This document shows, one piece after another, positions 1-6,555 of a stretch of 6,555 nucleotides of DNA; positions within the stretch are counted from its first letter, which is position 1; each line of letters opens with the position of its first letter. Below the pieces are notes generated by a model. That model saw only the letters and a program-made list of their open reading frames with translations, made no database searches and was not told the DNA's origin. The DNA is from Myxococcales bacterium (GTDB taxonomy: Bacteria; Myxococcota; Polyangia; Fen-1088): positions 1 through 6,555 of the forward strand of contig PMCR01000166.1 in assembly GCA_003155465.1 (NCBI GenBank), given 5' to 3'. The position numbers were made by a program, and so were the translations under genes.

Positions 1-612
1 GAAGTCTCTGGGCCGCGATCGTCGGGGCGCACCTCGGTGCTTTATGCTTCGCTGGGTGCAGCGCTGCAAAGGGGCGCGGCAGCGGCGTTGGTGGATGCGG
101 AATCGGCCCTTGATGCGCGGCGAGCGCAACAGGCCGGCATTCCATTGCGACAACTGTTGTGGGTGTGCGCGGGCCAGAGCCAGATTCTTCTCAAATCAAC
201 CGAGCTGCTGGTGTCGGCAGGGGGATTCGAGCTGGTGGCGTTGGATCTGGGCGACTCGGCGCCGCACCTGCCCACGGCGGCATGGATACGCTTGCGCCAG
301 GTCGCGCAGCGACAGGGAACCGCGGTCTTGCTCGCGGCTCGCTTTCCGCTCGCAGGATCGTTTTCAGCCACATCAGTGCATCTGCAGCAGAAGAACGTCG
401 ATTTCGGACGGCAGGCCTGCACACGACTTCGCTTGCGGCGCGGAGTCGACGACCACGCCTTGGCACGCGCCGTCTCGCATCCCCCTCTCGTCACAGCCTT
501 GTCGAGTTCGGTTTCTTTGGAACGCGGACGCCGATCAGCCGAGCAAGCCGCAGGCTGCTCTTTGGTCTTCCATGAGCCTTTGAGGGAGAGCGCCCGTGGC
601 GAGCAGACATGA
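1..612 (+). CDS. imuA: ImuA, RecA-like mutasome accessory protein (5' partial)
   Basis: This is the 3' part of a RecA/SulA-like ImuA gene; the frame is open at base 1, so the true start lies to the left and the GTG at 37 is only an internal valine. About 203 codons are present. Bases 10-36 encode GPRSSGRTS, matching the position of the RecA P-loop (GPESSGKTT) but with Arg for the Walker Lys. Bases 229-255 encode ELVALDLGD, a Walker B-like strand, and the frame continues through a RecA-like core (LLAARFPLAGSFSATSVHLQ, from about base 328) to a basic, poorly conserved tail. In known cassettes ImuA binds ImuB and acts with DnaE2 in SOS-induced translesion synthesis. Family assignment rests on these motifs and on its place directly before imuB, 15 bp away in the same frame. 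The Lys-to-Arg change suggests weak or no ATP hydrolysis, which is inference. The alternative, a divergent true RecA, is unlikely given the context and the altered P-loop. Confidence 0.85.
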   Translation, partial: EVSGPRSSGRTSVLYASLGAALQRGAAAALVDAESALDARRAQQAGIPLRQLLWVCAGQSQILLKSTELLVSAGGFELVALDLGDSAPHLPTAAWIRLRQVAQRQGTAVLLAARFPLAGSFSATSVHLQQKNVDFGRQACTRLRLRRGVDDHALARAVSHPPLVTALSSSVSLERGRRSAEQAAGCSLVFHEPLRESARGEQT

Positions 613-627
613 AGGCAGTGACCTCCT

Positions 628-2118
628 GTGCGCATCGCCTGTGCTTATGCTCCGCAGATCGCTTTGCAGTCCGTGTTGCGCGGCCTTACCGAGCCCCACG
701 AACGCGAGGCGCCCATCGCGCTGGCCGCCGGGCCAGGGGGACGCGCGCTCCTGCTCGGGTTGACCCGGGCCGCGCGCTTGGCAGGGGCATGCCTGGGCAT
801 GACCGTGACCCAGGCGCTGGCCATCGTGCCCTCGCTGCGGGTGATGCAGGCGCGCCAGGCCGATGTAGATGCCGCCCAGGCAGCATTGCAAGATCTCGGG
901 TTGAGTTTCGCTCCCCGTATCGAGGCGGAATCAGGGCGGGCTTTTCTCCAGGTGGGTGATCTCGGATCGCTTTACCCGAATGAACGGGCCGTGGCCCAAG
1001 CCATTGGGGCTCGGGCGACCCAGCTCGGATTGGCGGTGCGGGTAGCTATTGCTTCGTCGAAGGGACTGGCCCGCGTCGGTACGCGGGCCGGCGAGGTCGT
1101 CATTCTTCCTGAGACAGAAGGGGCGACGAAAGCCAGGTTGGCTGGATTGCCCCTCACTGTGTTCGACCTGGATGAAAGAACCCGGCAAGCGATGCAACAG
1201 TGGGGCATCACGACCGTGGGTGAACTGGCGAGCCTGCCCGGACCAGAGGTCACGCTGCGCCTGGGGGCAACCGGAGCACACTTTCATCGACTCGCAAACG
1301 GCATGGACAATGAGCCCTTCCTGCCCCAGCCGCCGGCGGACGCCATCGAGGAAGGCACCGAGGTAGATTACACGATCGAGTCGTTGGAGCCGCTTTCCTT
1401 CTTGTTGCGCGGATTGCTCGACCGGGTGTTGCAGCGGCTGGCCTGCCGCTGCCTGGCTTGCGCCGGGCTGATCCTGCGACTCAGTCTCTCTCCGCGCGGC
1501 TTTGACGTGCGCGAGATCGCTTTGCCCAGCCCCACGCGCGAGGCAAGCATCCTGCTGCAACTCGTCCGTCTGGATCTCGAACGACGGCCCCCGGACACCG
1601 GCGTGGTGGGCATCACGGTGCTGATCCGCCCTGCCCGTATCCGTTCAACCCAGCTCGACCTGTTTCGCCCGAACGGTCCGGCACCGGAACGATTGGCCGC
1701 AACCATCGCCCGACTGTCGGCATTGGTTGGTCCTGAGCACGTGGGCATGCCCTGTGTGGTCGATAGCTGGAAAGAAGAGGTGATGGCGATCGAGCCCCCG
1801 ATGGTCGAGCCCAGCCAAGCAAAGCCGCCTGAAGACCGCAGCGACGGACAGCAAGCCACGCTTGCCATGCGTAGATTCCGTCCCCCGCGCGACATAGAAG
1901 TGTTGATCGGACCAACCGGACCCGAGGCACTACGCGGAAAGGAAACCACGGCGCGCATTCTGGTCGCCGCAGGACCGTACCGTATGAGCGGCGAGTGGTG
2001 GATGGGCGGCGGGTTCTGTCGTGAGTATTGGGACGTTCACGCTTCCGACGGCGCGCTTTACCGCATCCATCAGGATCGCGGGACCAGCCAGTGGTATCTC
2101 GATGGCTACTACGACTAA
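628..2118 (+). CDS. imuB: ImuB, catalytically inactive Y-family polymerase homologue
   Basis: A 496-residue protein, the usual size for ImuB. It acts as the hub of the mutasome, linking DnaE2 and ImuA to the sliding clamp. The GTG start at 628 is chosen because RIACAYAPQIALQ matches the family's opening strand; GAAGG at 611-615 is a weak, distant ribosome site, so coupling to imuA translation is likely. The Asp of active Y-family enzymes is missing from this first strand, and the SIDEAFLD-type motif reads ESGRAFLQ, so both palm acids are gone. A helix-hairpin-helix-like stretch (WGITTVGELASLPG, about residues 191-204) and a little-finger-like region follow. QLDLF at 342-346 is a clamp-binding motif. 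The tail (about 430-496) carries the ImuB C-terminal pattern: GPYRMSGEWW, YWDVHASDGALYRIHQD and a closing WYLDGYYD. The gene overlaps dnaE2 by 17 bp. The alternative, an active DinB/UmuC polymerase, is excluded by the lost acids. Confidence 0.95.
   Translation: MRIACAYAPQIALQSVLRGLTEPHEREAPIALAAGPGGRALLLGLTRAARLAGACLGMTVTQALAIVPSLRVMQARQADVDAAQAALQDLGLSFAPRIEAESGRAFLQVGDLGSLYPNERAVAQAIGARATQLGLAVRVAIASSKGLARVGTRAGEVVILPETEGATKARLAGLPLTVFDLDERTRQAMQQWGITTVGELASLPGPEVTLRLGATGAHFHRLANGMDNEPFLPQPPADAIEEGTEVDYTIESLEPLSFLLRGLLDRVLQRLACRCLACAGLILRLSLSPRGFDVREIALPSPTREASILLQLVRLDLERRPPDTGVVGITVLIRPARIRSTQLDLFRPNGPAPERLAATIARLSALVGPEHVGMPCVVDSWKEEVMAIEPPMVEPSQAKPPEDRSDGQQATLAMRRFRPPRDIEVLIGPTGPEALRGKETTARILVAAGPYRMSGEWWMGGGFCREYWDVHASDGALYRIHQDRGTSQWYLDGYYD
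1651..1665 (+). other. Beta-clamp binding motif QLDLF in ImuB
   Basis: These five codons (residues 342-346 of ImuB) encode QLDLF, which fits the bacterial clamp-binding consensus QL(S/D)LF. It lies after the polymerase-like core and before the C-terminal domain, where ImuB proteins carry this motif. In characterised mutasomes it is needed for damage-induced mutagenesis because it supplies the clamp contact for the complex. Its function here is inferred from motif and position. Confidence 0.85.
2102..2118 (+). other. imuB-dnaE2 coding overlap
   Basis: The last five codons and TAA stop of imuB (reading GYYD then stop) share 17 bases with the ATG and first codons of dnaE2 (reading MATTT) in another frame. 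No clear Shine-Dalgarno sequence precedes ATG 2102. The overlap therefore suggests that ribosomes finishing imuB start dnaE2, tying the two products' levels together. That coupling is an inference from the layout. Confidence 0.8.
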
Positions 2119-5100
2119 CCTTACAACCCCTCGCTACGTCGAGCTTCGCTGTCGCTCGGCCTTCAGTTTCCTCGACGGAGCGTCGCTGCCCGAGGACCTG
2201 GTCGGCGCGGCGGTGGCCTTGGGCCATCAAACACTGGCGCTGGCTGACTTTGGCGGGCTCTACAGTGCGCCACGGTTCTTCACGGCCGCGCGCAAGGCCG
2301 GGCTGCGCCCCATTGTGGGGGCAGAGATCGCGTTGGCAGCAAGTCCGTCGAGCCCAACGCCGCCCTTGCTGCTCTTGGTGGAGGACCGACGCGGCTACCG
2401 CAACCTGTGCCGGCTTGTCACCCGCATGAAGCAAGGACGGGGCAAGGGCCAAGGGGCCGCGACCATGGAAATGCTGGCGGAGCACGCCGCCGGCTTGATC
2501 GCGCTGCTTGGCCCAGCCCCACGCGCCGATGCCGCGAATCTGGCGGCGCTGTTCGGACCGGGCCGTGCCTTTCTTGAAGTGCAACGACACCTCGACGCCG
2601 AGGAGGAACGGCAGAACCGCGCTGTGCTCGCCCAGGCCGCGGCCTGCGCTCTCCCAGTGGTCGCCACCAACGACGTGCGCTACGCCACCGTGGATCGAAG
2701 CCCCACCCACGACGTGCTTGCCTGCATCCGTGCCGGTGTCACGGTCGACGAAATCGGCCGCCGGTTGCCCCGCAACGCCGAACGCCTTCTCAAGCGACCG
2801 GCCGAGATGGACGCCCTGTTCCGCGACCTGCCCGCCGCCGTGACCTGCAGCCACGAGATCGCCGAGCGCTGCACGTTCACCCTCTCCGATCTCGGCTACA
2901 CCTTCCCCTGCTACCCAGTTCCCGACGGTGAAACCCAGCAGAGTTTTCTGGAGGCCATGACCTGGCAGGGCGCCGCCGCCCGCTATCAGCCCATGACCGA
3001 CAAAGTGCGGGCCCAGCTTGCGCACGAGCTTCGCATCATTGGCAAGCTCGATCTGGCGGGCTATTTCCTGGTGGTCTGGGACATCGTCAGGTTCGCCCGC
3101 AGCCGCGGCATCATGGTGCAAGGACGCGGCTCAGCCGCCAACAGCGCCACCTGCTATGCGCTTGGCATCACCGCGGTCGATCCCGTGGGCATGGAACTGC
3201 TGTTCGAACGCTTCCTGTCCGAAGAGCGGGTGAAGAGCGCCTGCAGCATCGCGGACCGCATGCCTGACATCGATCTCGATCTGCCTTCCGGTGCTGAGCG
3301 CGAGCAGGTCATCCAGCACGTCTACCGAAAATTCGGCCCCCACGGAGCCGCGATGACCGCCAATGTGATCACCTATCGCCCGCGCCTGGCGATGCGGGAC
3401 TGCGGTCGCGCGCTCGGTTTTTCCGAGGAACAGCTTTCTCGCATGAGCAAGCTGCTGCCCGGATTCGTAGTTCCCGACGACAGGCCTCCGTCAGCATTTC
3501 TGGCCGAGGCGGGCTTTCCCGACGCCGATGAGCGAACCCGCTGGTTGGCCAAGCTCGCCACCTCGCTGCTCAATTTGCCCCGGCATCTTGGCCAGCATTC
3601 AGGCGGCATGGTGCTGGCCTCAGGACGGCTGGACGAGGTGGTGCCCATCGAGCCGGCCAGCATGCCAGGCCGCGCGGTCGTGCAGTGGGACAAGGACGAC
3701 TGTGCCGACCTCGGCATCATCAAGGTCGATCTGCTCGGTTTGGGGATGCTGGCCGTGCTGGAGGATTCGTCCACGCTCATCCGCGCCCACCACGGCGTCA
3801 CCATCGACTATGCCAAGTTGCCGCCCGACGACGCGCGTGTGTTCAAGATGCTTCGCGCTGCCGACACGGTGGGCGTCTTTCAAGTGGAGTCACGGGCGCA
3901 GATGGCGACCCTGCCCCGCATGCAGCCCGAGCGCTTTTACGACTTGGTGGTCGAGGTGGCCATCATTCGGCCTGGCCCGATTGTCGGCAAGATGGTGAAC
4001 CCGTACTTGGCTCGGCGCAATCACAAGCAGGCCGTTACCTATGCCCACCCTTGTCTGGAACCGATCCTGCGCCGCACCCTGGGCGTGCCGCTGTTTCAGG
4101 AGCAGCTTATCCGCATGGCCATGGCTGCGGCCGGGTTCTCCGGCGGCCAGGCCGAGGAGCTGCGGCGGGCGATGGGGTTCAAGCGCTCGGTCGAGCGCAT
4201 GCAGGCCATTGAAGCGGATCTCTACGCCGGCATGTCCCGCAAGGGAATTGCCCGCAAGGCTCAGGAGGAAATCGTCGAGGGCATCAAGTCTTTCGCGCTC
4301 TATGGGTTCCCTGAATCGCATGCCGCTTCGTTCGCGCTCATCGCCTACGCTTCGGCCTATCTCAAGGCCTACTTTCCAGCCGCGTTCACGTGCGCCCTGC
4401 TCAACAACCAGCCCATGGGTTTTTATCACCCCGCCACTATCATCAAGGATGCCGCCCGCCATGGCATCACCACGTTGCCCGTGGATGTAACCCGCTCGAC
4501 TTGGGCCTGCACGCTGGAAAAGCAAACCACCAAGCAGAAAGAAGAGCCACTCGCGGTACGTTTGGGCCTGAAGTTCGTGCGTGGGCTGCGCAAGAGTACG
4601 GCCGAGCAGATCGTCGTTGCACGGCCATTCGCCTCGCTGGGGGAGCTTTGCCGCCGGGTCGAGCTGAATGCCGCAGAACGGGCGAGTTTGGCCACAACCG
4701 GTGCCTTTGCCCGATTGGGTGGAAGCCGCCGGCAGGTCCTATGGCAGGTGGCGGCCTTCGGGCGATCAGGGGATCTCTACGACCGACCCGCGGTTGATGA
4801 TGGGCCGATAGGGAAAGAGGCAGCGTTCTGTCCCCTGCCAGAGATGAGTATCGGGGAAGAGGTGGCCGCAGACTTCCGCTGCACAGGAGTTTCCACCGGG
4901 CCACACCCACTATCCTTCCTCAGGGAGAAGCTTGCGGCCGAGCGGGTCATCCCAGCGGCCCAGTTGGCGCGCGTGCCCGACGGTCGCCGCGCGCGTGTCG
5001 CTGGTCTGATCATCGTTCGCCAGCGCCCCCTCACCGCGAAGGGTCTGGTTTTCTTCACCCTCGAGGACGAGACCGGCTTCGCCAACGCCTTGGTCACGGC

Positions 5101-5263
5101 CGCGGATTTCGAGCACAATCGTTTGTTGCTGGTCAGTGCCCAAGCCCTCATCCTTGAAGGAACTGTGCAAAACCATGAGGGCGTCGTCTCCCTGCGCGCC
5201 GATGGCTTTTTCCCCTTGCAAAGTCGGGAAACCCGCGCGGAAATCTCGCACGATTTCCGCTAG
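2102..5263 (+). CDS. dnaE2: DnaE2, error-prone DNA polymerase III alpha subunit
   Basis: A 1053-residue C-family polymerase of normal DnaE2 length; it extends DNA past lesions at the cost of mutations. ATG 2102 is chosen over the upstream GTG at 2021 because the PHP domain begins at residue 12 (YVEL) and the shorter overlap with imuB (17 bp) suits translational coupling; no strong ribosome site is seen. Domains: PHP (about 12-300) with its metal ligands replaced (R16/R18 for the HxH pair, ADF at 48-50, NDVRY at 190-194); the DnaE2 signature GRGSAANSA at 341-349; the catalytic palm acids in PDIDLD at 388-393 and D543 in IIKVDLLGLGML; the fingers region with YGFPESH at 734-740 and LLNNQPMGFYHP after it; a helix-hairpin-helix region about 815-880; and an OB fold about 965-1037 (VAGLIIVRQRP through TLEDETGFANAL). 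The polymerase should be active, while PHP looks structural only. Eleven residues (377-387) sit directly before PDIDLD, longer than I expect for the family. A replicative DnaE1 is unlikely given the size, the motifs and the neighbours. Confidence 0.97.
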   Translation: MATTTNLTTPRYVELRCRSAFSFLDGASLPEDLVGAAVALGHQTLALADFGGLYSAPRFFTAARKAGLRPIVGAEIALAASPSSPTPPLLLLVEDRRGYRNLCRLVTRMKQGRGKGQGAATMEMLAEHAAGLIALLGPAPRADAANLAALFGPGRAFLEVQRHLDAEEERQNRAVLAQAAACALPVVATNDVRYATVDRSPTHDVLACIRAGVTVDEIGRRLPRNAERLLKRPAEMDALFRDLPAAVTCSHEIAERCTFTLSDLGYTFPCYPVPDGETQQSFLEAMTWQGAAARYQPMTDKVRAQLAHELRIIGKLDLAGYFLVVWDIVRFARSRGIMVQGRGSAANSATCYALGITAVDPVGMELLFERFLSEERVKSACSIADRMPDIDLDLPSGAEREQVIQHVYRKFGPHGAAMTANVITYRPRLAMRDCGRALGFSEEQLSRMSKLLPGFVVPDDRPPSAFLAEAGFPDADERTRWLAKLATSLLNLPRHLGQHSGGMVLASGRLDEVVPIEPASMPGRAVVQWDKDDCADLGIIKVDLLGLGMLAVLEDSSTLIRAHHGVTIDYAKLPPDDARVFKMLRAADTVGVFQVESRAQMATLPRMQPERFYDLVVEVAIIRPGPIVGKMVNPYLARRNHKQAVTYAHPCLEPILRRTLGVPLFQEQLIRMAMAAAGFSGGQAEELRRAMGFKRSVERMQAIEADLYAGMSRKGIARKAQEEIVEGIKSFALYGFPESHAASFALIAYASAYLKAYFPAAFTCALLNNQPMGFYHPATIIKDAARHGITTLPVDVTRSTWACTLEKQTTKQKEEPLAVRLGLKFVRGLRKSTAEQIVVARPFASLGELCRRVELNAAERASLATTGAFARLGGSRRQVLWQVAAFGRSGDLYDRPAVDDGPIGKEAAFCPLPEMSIGEEVAADFRCTGVSTGPHPLSFLREKLAAERVIPAAQLARVPDGRRARVAGLIIVRQRPLTAKGLVFFTLEDETGFANALVTAADFEHNRLLLVSAQALILEGTVQNHEGVVSLRADGFFPLQSRETRAEISHDFR

Positions 5264-5277
5264 AGTTGAGAACTTCC

Positions 5278-5472
5278 ATGGGTGGACGAATGACCCTGAC
5301 GCGCGGTGACTGGGACGAGCTTCTCGTCGAGCTGACCGAGGCCCTCGCGAATGCAAGTGTGGGGTGCATCGGCGCGGACGAGGGAGCGGCGTCGCTGTAC
5401 CGCCCACGCTACAACGTGGCGCCGGCTCAGCATCACCCGGTTCTGCGCAGCGTGGGTGGGCAGGTCTATTGA
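5278..5472 (+). pseudogene. Truncated SRAP (YedK/HMCES-like) gene remnant, Cys2 replaced
   Basis: ATG 5278, 14 bp after the dnaE2 stop, opens a 64-codon frame beginning MGGRMTLTR and containing YRPRYNVAP at residues 41-49. These match the N-terminus of SRAP proteins (usually MCGRF-TLT ... RYNVAP), which protect abasic sites by a covalent link through Cys2 and form a known companion family of imuA-imuB-dnaE2 operons. Two lesions are visible. Codon 2 is GGT (Gly) where TGT (Cys) is expected, removing the nucleophile. A TGA at 5470 ends the frame at about a quarter to a third of the usual 200-250 residues, before the INAR-type Asn, the active-site Glu and the His. The frame could start at TTG 5266, but the SRAP alignment favours 5278. 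A short working protein cannot be excluded, though no catalytic residue of the family would be present. The Cys change could also be a base-calling error. Confidence 0.75.
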
Positions 5473-5478
5473 GGGATC

Positions 5479-5514
5479 GCGCGGCTGGGTTCGCGTAGCG
5501 CATGGCAACCGCGC
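5479..5514. terminator. Possible hairpin between convergent genes
   Basis: GCGCGG at 5479-5484 and CCGCGC at 5509-5514 are perfect 6-base inverted repeats, extended after one mismatch by TG/CA. They lie in the 48 bp between the SRAP remnant stop and the beta-helix gene stop, the expected place for a shared terminator. There is no T-tract on either strand, the loop is long and the DNA is GC-rich, so this could be chance. Confidence 0.22.
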
Positions 5515-5520
5515 CTGCCT

Positions 5521-6555
5521 TCACCAACGACGGCGCTTTGCACCCAGCCAGAGAGCGACCAGCAGCGCGGGAGCCAGCAGGCCCAACCCGGGATCCGACG
5601 GGAACATGGAGCAGCCGCAGCCGCTACTCTTGCCGCCGGTCGCACCGGCGTCGGGCTGGGAGCCGCCGTCCCATGTGCCGGGTCCGCCGTCCGGAGCAGC
5701 GAAGCCGAACTCGAACGCACCGATGTCGGGGTGGCTGTCGCGCGGGTTGCCCCACAGGTCGGTCGGGGAGCTGCGCGCCGGGTCGCCGGTGTCGACCATC
5801 GCCGAGCTGGACGACAGCGCCGTCAGATCCCAAGTCGGCCCGGCGGGGCCGCGGAATCCCGGATCGACGTTGGCCGAGTGCGCATCGAAGCCGGTGGCGG
5901 TCTGCCAGGCGGACAGGCTGCCCGCGCTCGCCTCCCAGCTGCCCCTGGTCGAGCCGGCGAAGTAGCACACGTTGTAGTCGATGGCCGAGTAGCTGGCCTT
6001 GGGCAGGCTCACGTCCAGGCAGCTCCAGTCGTTGGCGGTCCCGGCATAGTGGATCGCGTTGCTCACCAGGACGTGCCCGGTGCCCTCGGTCTTGAGGGCT
6101 ATACCAACGCCGCCAGCGGCGCCGAAGTAGATCGAGTTGTTGCGCACGATCACCCCGGTCTCTTCGGCGTCTTCGGCGCCGCGGTCGCGATCGGGGACCG
6201 CGATGCCGATGGCGCCGAAGTTCTGCTCCTGGATCACGACGTTGTTCTCGATAGTGCAGTTCACGCACGAGGAAGTGCCGATGGCCATGTTGCCGACGTT
6301 GCGTACTACGTTGCCCCGGATGACAACGTTGGTGAACGATTCGGCCTCGGAGTAGCCGGTGTCGACGGCGATTCCCCAGCAGCCCGGATCGGCCGCGCCC
6401 ACATCCTCGCGGACCAGATTGCTCTCGATGGTCAGGTCCTGATGCTGGCCGTGCACCACCAGCGAGGTCGCCTGGCAGTGCCCGTTGCCGCGCACGCTTG
6501 ATCGGTACAGCTCGTTGCCCCGCACGGTCATCCCGCGCTCGCCTCCGCCGCTGAG
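5521..6555 (-). CDS. Secreted right-handed beta-helix protein with MYXO-CTERM anchor (N-terminus off window)
   Basis: The frame runs from the right edge (open, no stop; ATG 6531 need not be the start) to TGA at 5521-5523, giving at least 344 residues of C-terminal sequence. Most of it is short strand-turn repeats with recurring Asn turns (IRGNVVRN, IENNVV, VRNNSIYF), typical of a right-handed parallel beta-helix such as pectate-lyase-like or polymorphic outer-membrane repeats. A closing module ends LWGNPRDSHPDIGAFEF (last eight residues at 5707-5730), a pattern common at the end of such secreted helices. A low-complexity Gly/Asp/Pro linker and a MYXO-CTERM signal follow. No enzyme active site can be identified, so whether it binds or cleaves polysaccharide is unknown. 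It is probably exported and held at the cell surface; the signal peptide would be off the window. It converges on the mutasome operon and shows no functional link to it. Confidence 0.88.
   Translation of the reverse strand, partial: LSGGGERGMTVRGNELYRSSVRGNGHCQATSLVVHGQHQDLTIESNLVREDVGAADPGCWGIAVDTGYSEAESFTNVVIRGNVVRNVGNMAIGTSSCVNCTIENNVVIQEQNFGAIGIAVPDRDRGAEDAEETGVIVRNNSIYFGAAGGVGIALKTEGTGHVLVSNAIHYAGTANDWSCLDVSLPKASYSAIDYNVCYFAGSTRGSWEASAGSLSAWQTATGFDAHSANVDPGFRGPAGPTWDLTALSSSSAMVDTGDPARSSPTDLWGNPRDSHPDIGAFEFGFAAPDGGPGTWDGGSQPDAGATGGKSSGCGCSMFPSDPGLGLLAPALLVALWLGAKRRRW
5524..5625 (-). other. MYXO-CTERM sorting signal
   Basis: The last 34 residues show the three-part signal: SGCGC (bases 5611-5625), a hydrophobic span GLGLLAPALLVALWLG (about 5542-5589), and the terminal basic cluster KRRRW. 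In Myxococcota this tail is recognised by myxosortase-type proteases and the Cys region becomes the surface attachment point. It is the strongest taxonomic clue in the window. Confidence 0.88.

Noticed and set aside
1..36. Search for a LexA box or promoter of the operon
   Set aside because: The window opens inside imuA, so the operon promoter region is not present; no SOS-box-like sequence was seen in the short gaps between the genes.
621..627. ACCTCCT just before the imuB GTG, the exact complement of the Shine-Dalgarno consensus
   Set aside because: A seven-base match in GC-rich DNA is weak, and no partner sequence or conserved hairpin was found nearby. It may hinder rather than help initiation, but nothing here supports a regulatory role.
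609..959. ATG overlapping the imuA stop as ATGA, opening a 116-codon frame
   Set aside because: The layout resembles coupling, but the product is Arg/Ala-rich with no recognisable pattern, and imuB in another frame from GTG 628 matches its family from the first residues.
2021..2101. Upstream GTG start for dnaE2 adding 27 residues
   Set aside because: The added residues do not resemble DnaE2 and lie within the conserved ImuB C-terminal coding region; ATG 2102 gives the expected short leader before the PHP domain.
1613..3121. A 502-codon open frame on the minus strand across imuB and dnaE2
   Set aside because: It lies antisense to two strongly recognisable genes, has low-complexity composition with many Arg, Gly and His, and matches no family I know. 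It is expected from high-GC third-position bias.
5731..6501. A 256-codon plus-strand frame opposite the beta-helix gene
   Set aside because: The minus-strand reading has clear beta-helix repeats and a MYXO-CTERM tail; the plus-strand reading is a repetitive Val/Ala/Gly/Asp shadow of it.

Overview
The window is high-GC DNA carrying the downstream part of an imuA-imuB-dnaE2 mutagenesis cassette, followed by a convergent gene for a surface-anchored beta-helix protein. The beta-helix protein ends in a MYXO-CTERM type sorting signal (a Cys-Gly-Cys motif, one hydrophobic span, then a Lys/Arg cluster). That signal points to a Myxococcota (deltaproteobacterial) genome. The split-RecA-like ImuA and the DnaE2 variant fit this, but no finer taxonomy can be read from the sequence.

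Layout: (1) 1-612, plus strand: the 3' part of imuA, a RecA-like accessory protein whose N-terminus lies off the left edge. (2) 628-2118, plus strand: imuB, a Y-family polymerase homologue without the catalytic acids but with a QLDLF clamp-binding motif and a well conserved C-terminal domain. (3) 2102-5263, plus strand: dnaE2, an error-prone DNA polymerase III alpha subunit with intact polymerase aspartates and a degenerate PHP metal site; its start overlaps the end of imuB by 17 bp. (4) 5278-5472, plus strand: a 64-codon remnant of an SRAP (YedK/HMCES-like) gene in which the catalytic Cys2 reads as Gly and the frame stops soon after the RYNVAP motif. (5) 5521 to the right edge, minus strand: the C-terminal part of the beta-helix MYXO-CTERM protein, whose start is off the right edge.

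The first three genes are tightly packed and co-oriented, so they very probably form one operon. In characterised systems ImuA and ImuB help bring DnaE2 to the sliding clamp at lesions, giving SOS-dependent translesion synthesis and mutagenesis. The promoter and any LexA box would lie left of the window. SRAP genes are known companions of such cassettes, so the damaged SRAP copy at the 3' end looks like a former fourth operon member. The beta-helix gene is functionally unrelated and simply converges on the operon.

I see no wholly new system here. The most unusual points are the broken SRAP gene with its lost nucleophile, and an extra segment just before the DnaE2 catalytic aspartates. No RNA genes, mobile elements or CRISPR arrays were seen, and there is no gene-free stretch over 50 bases.
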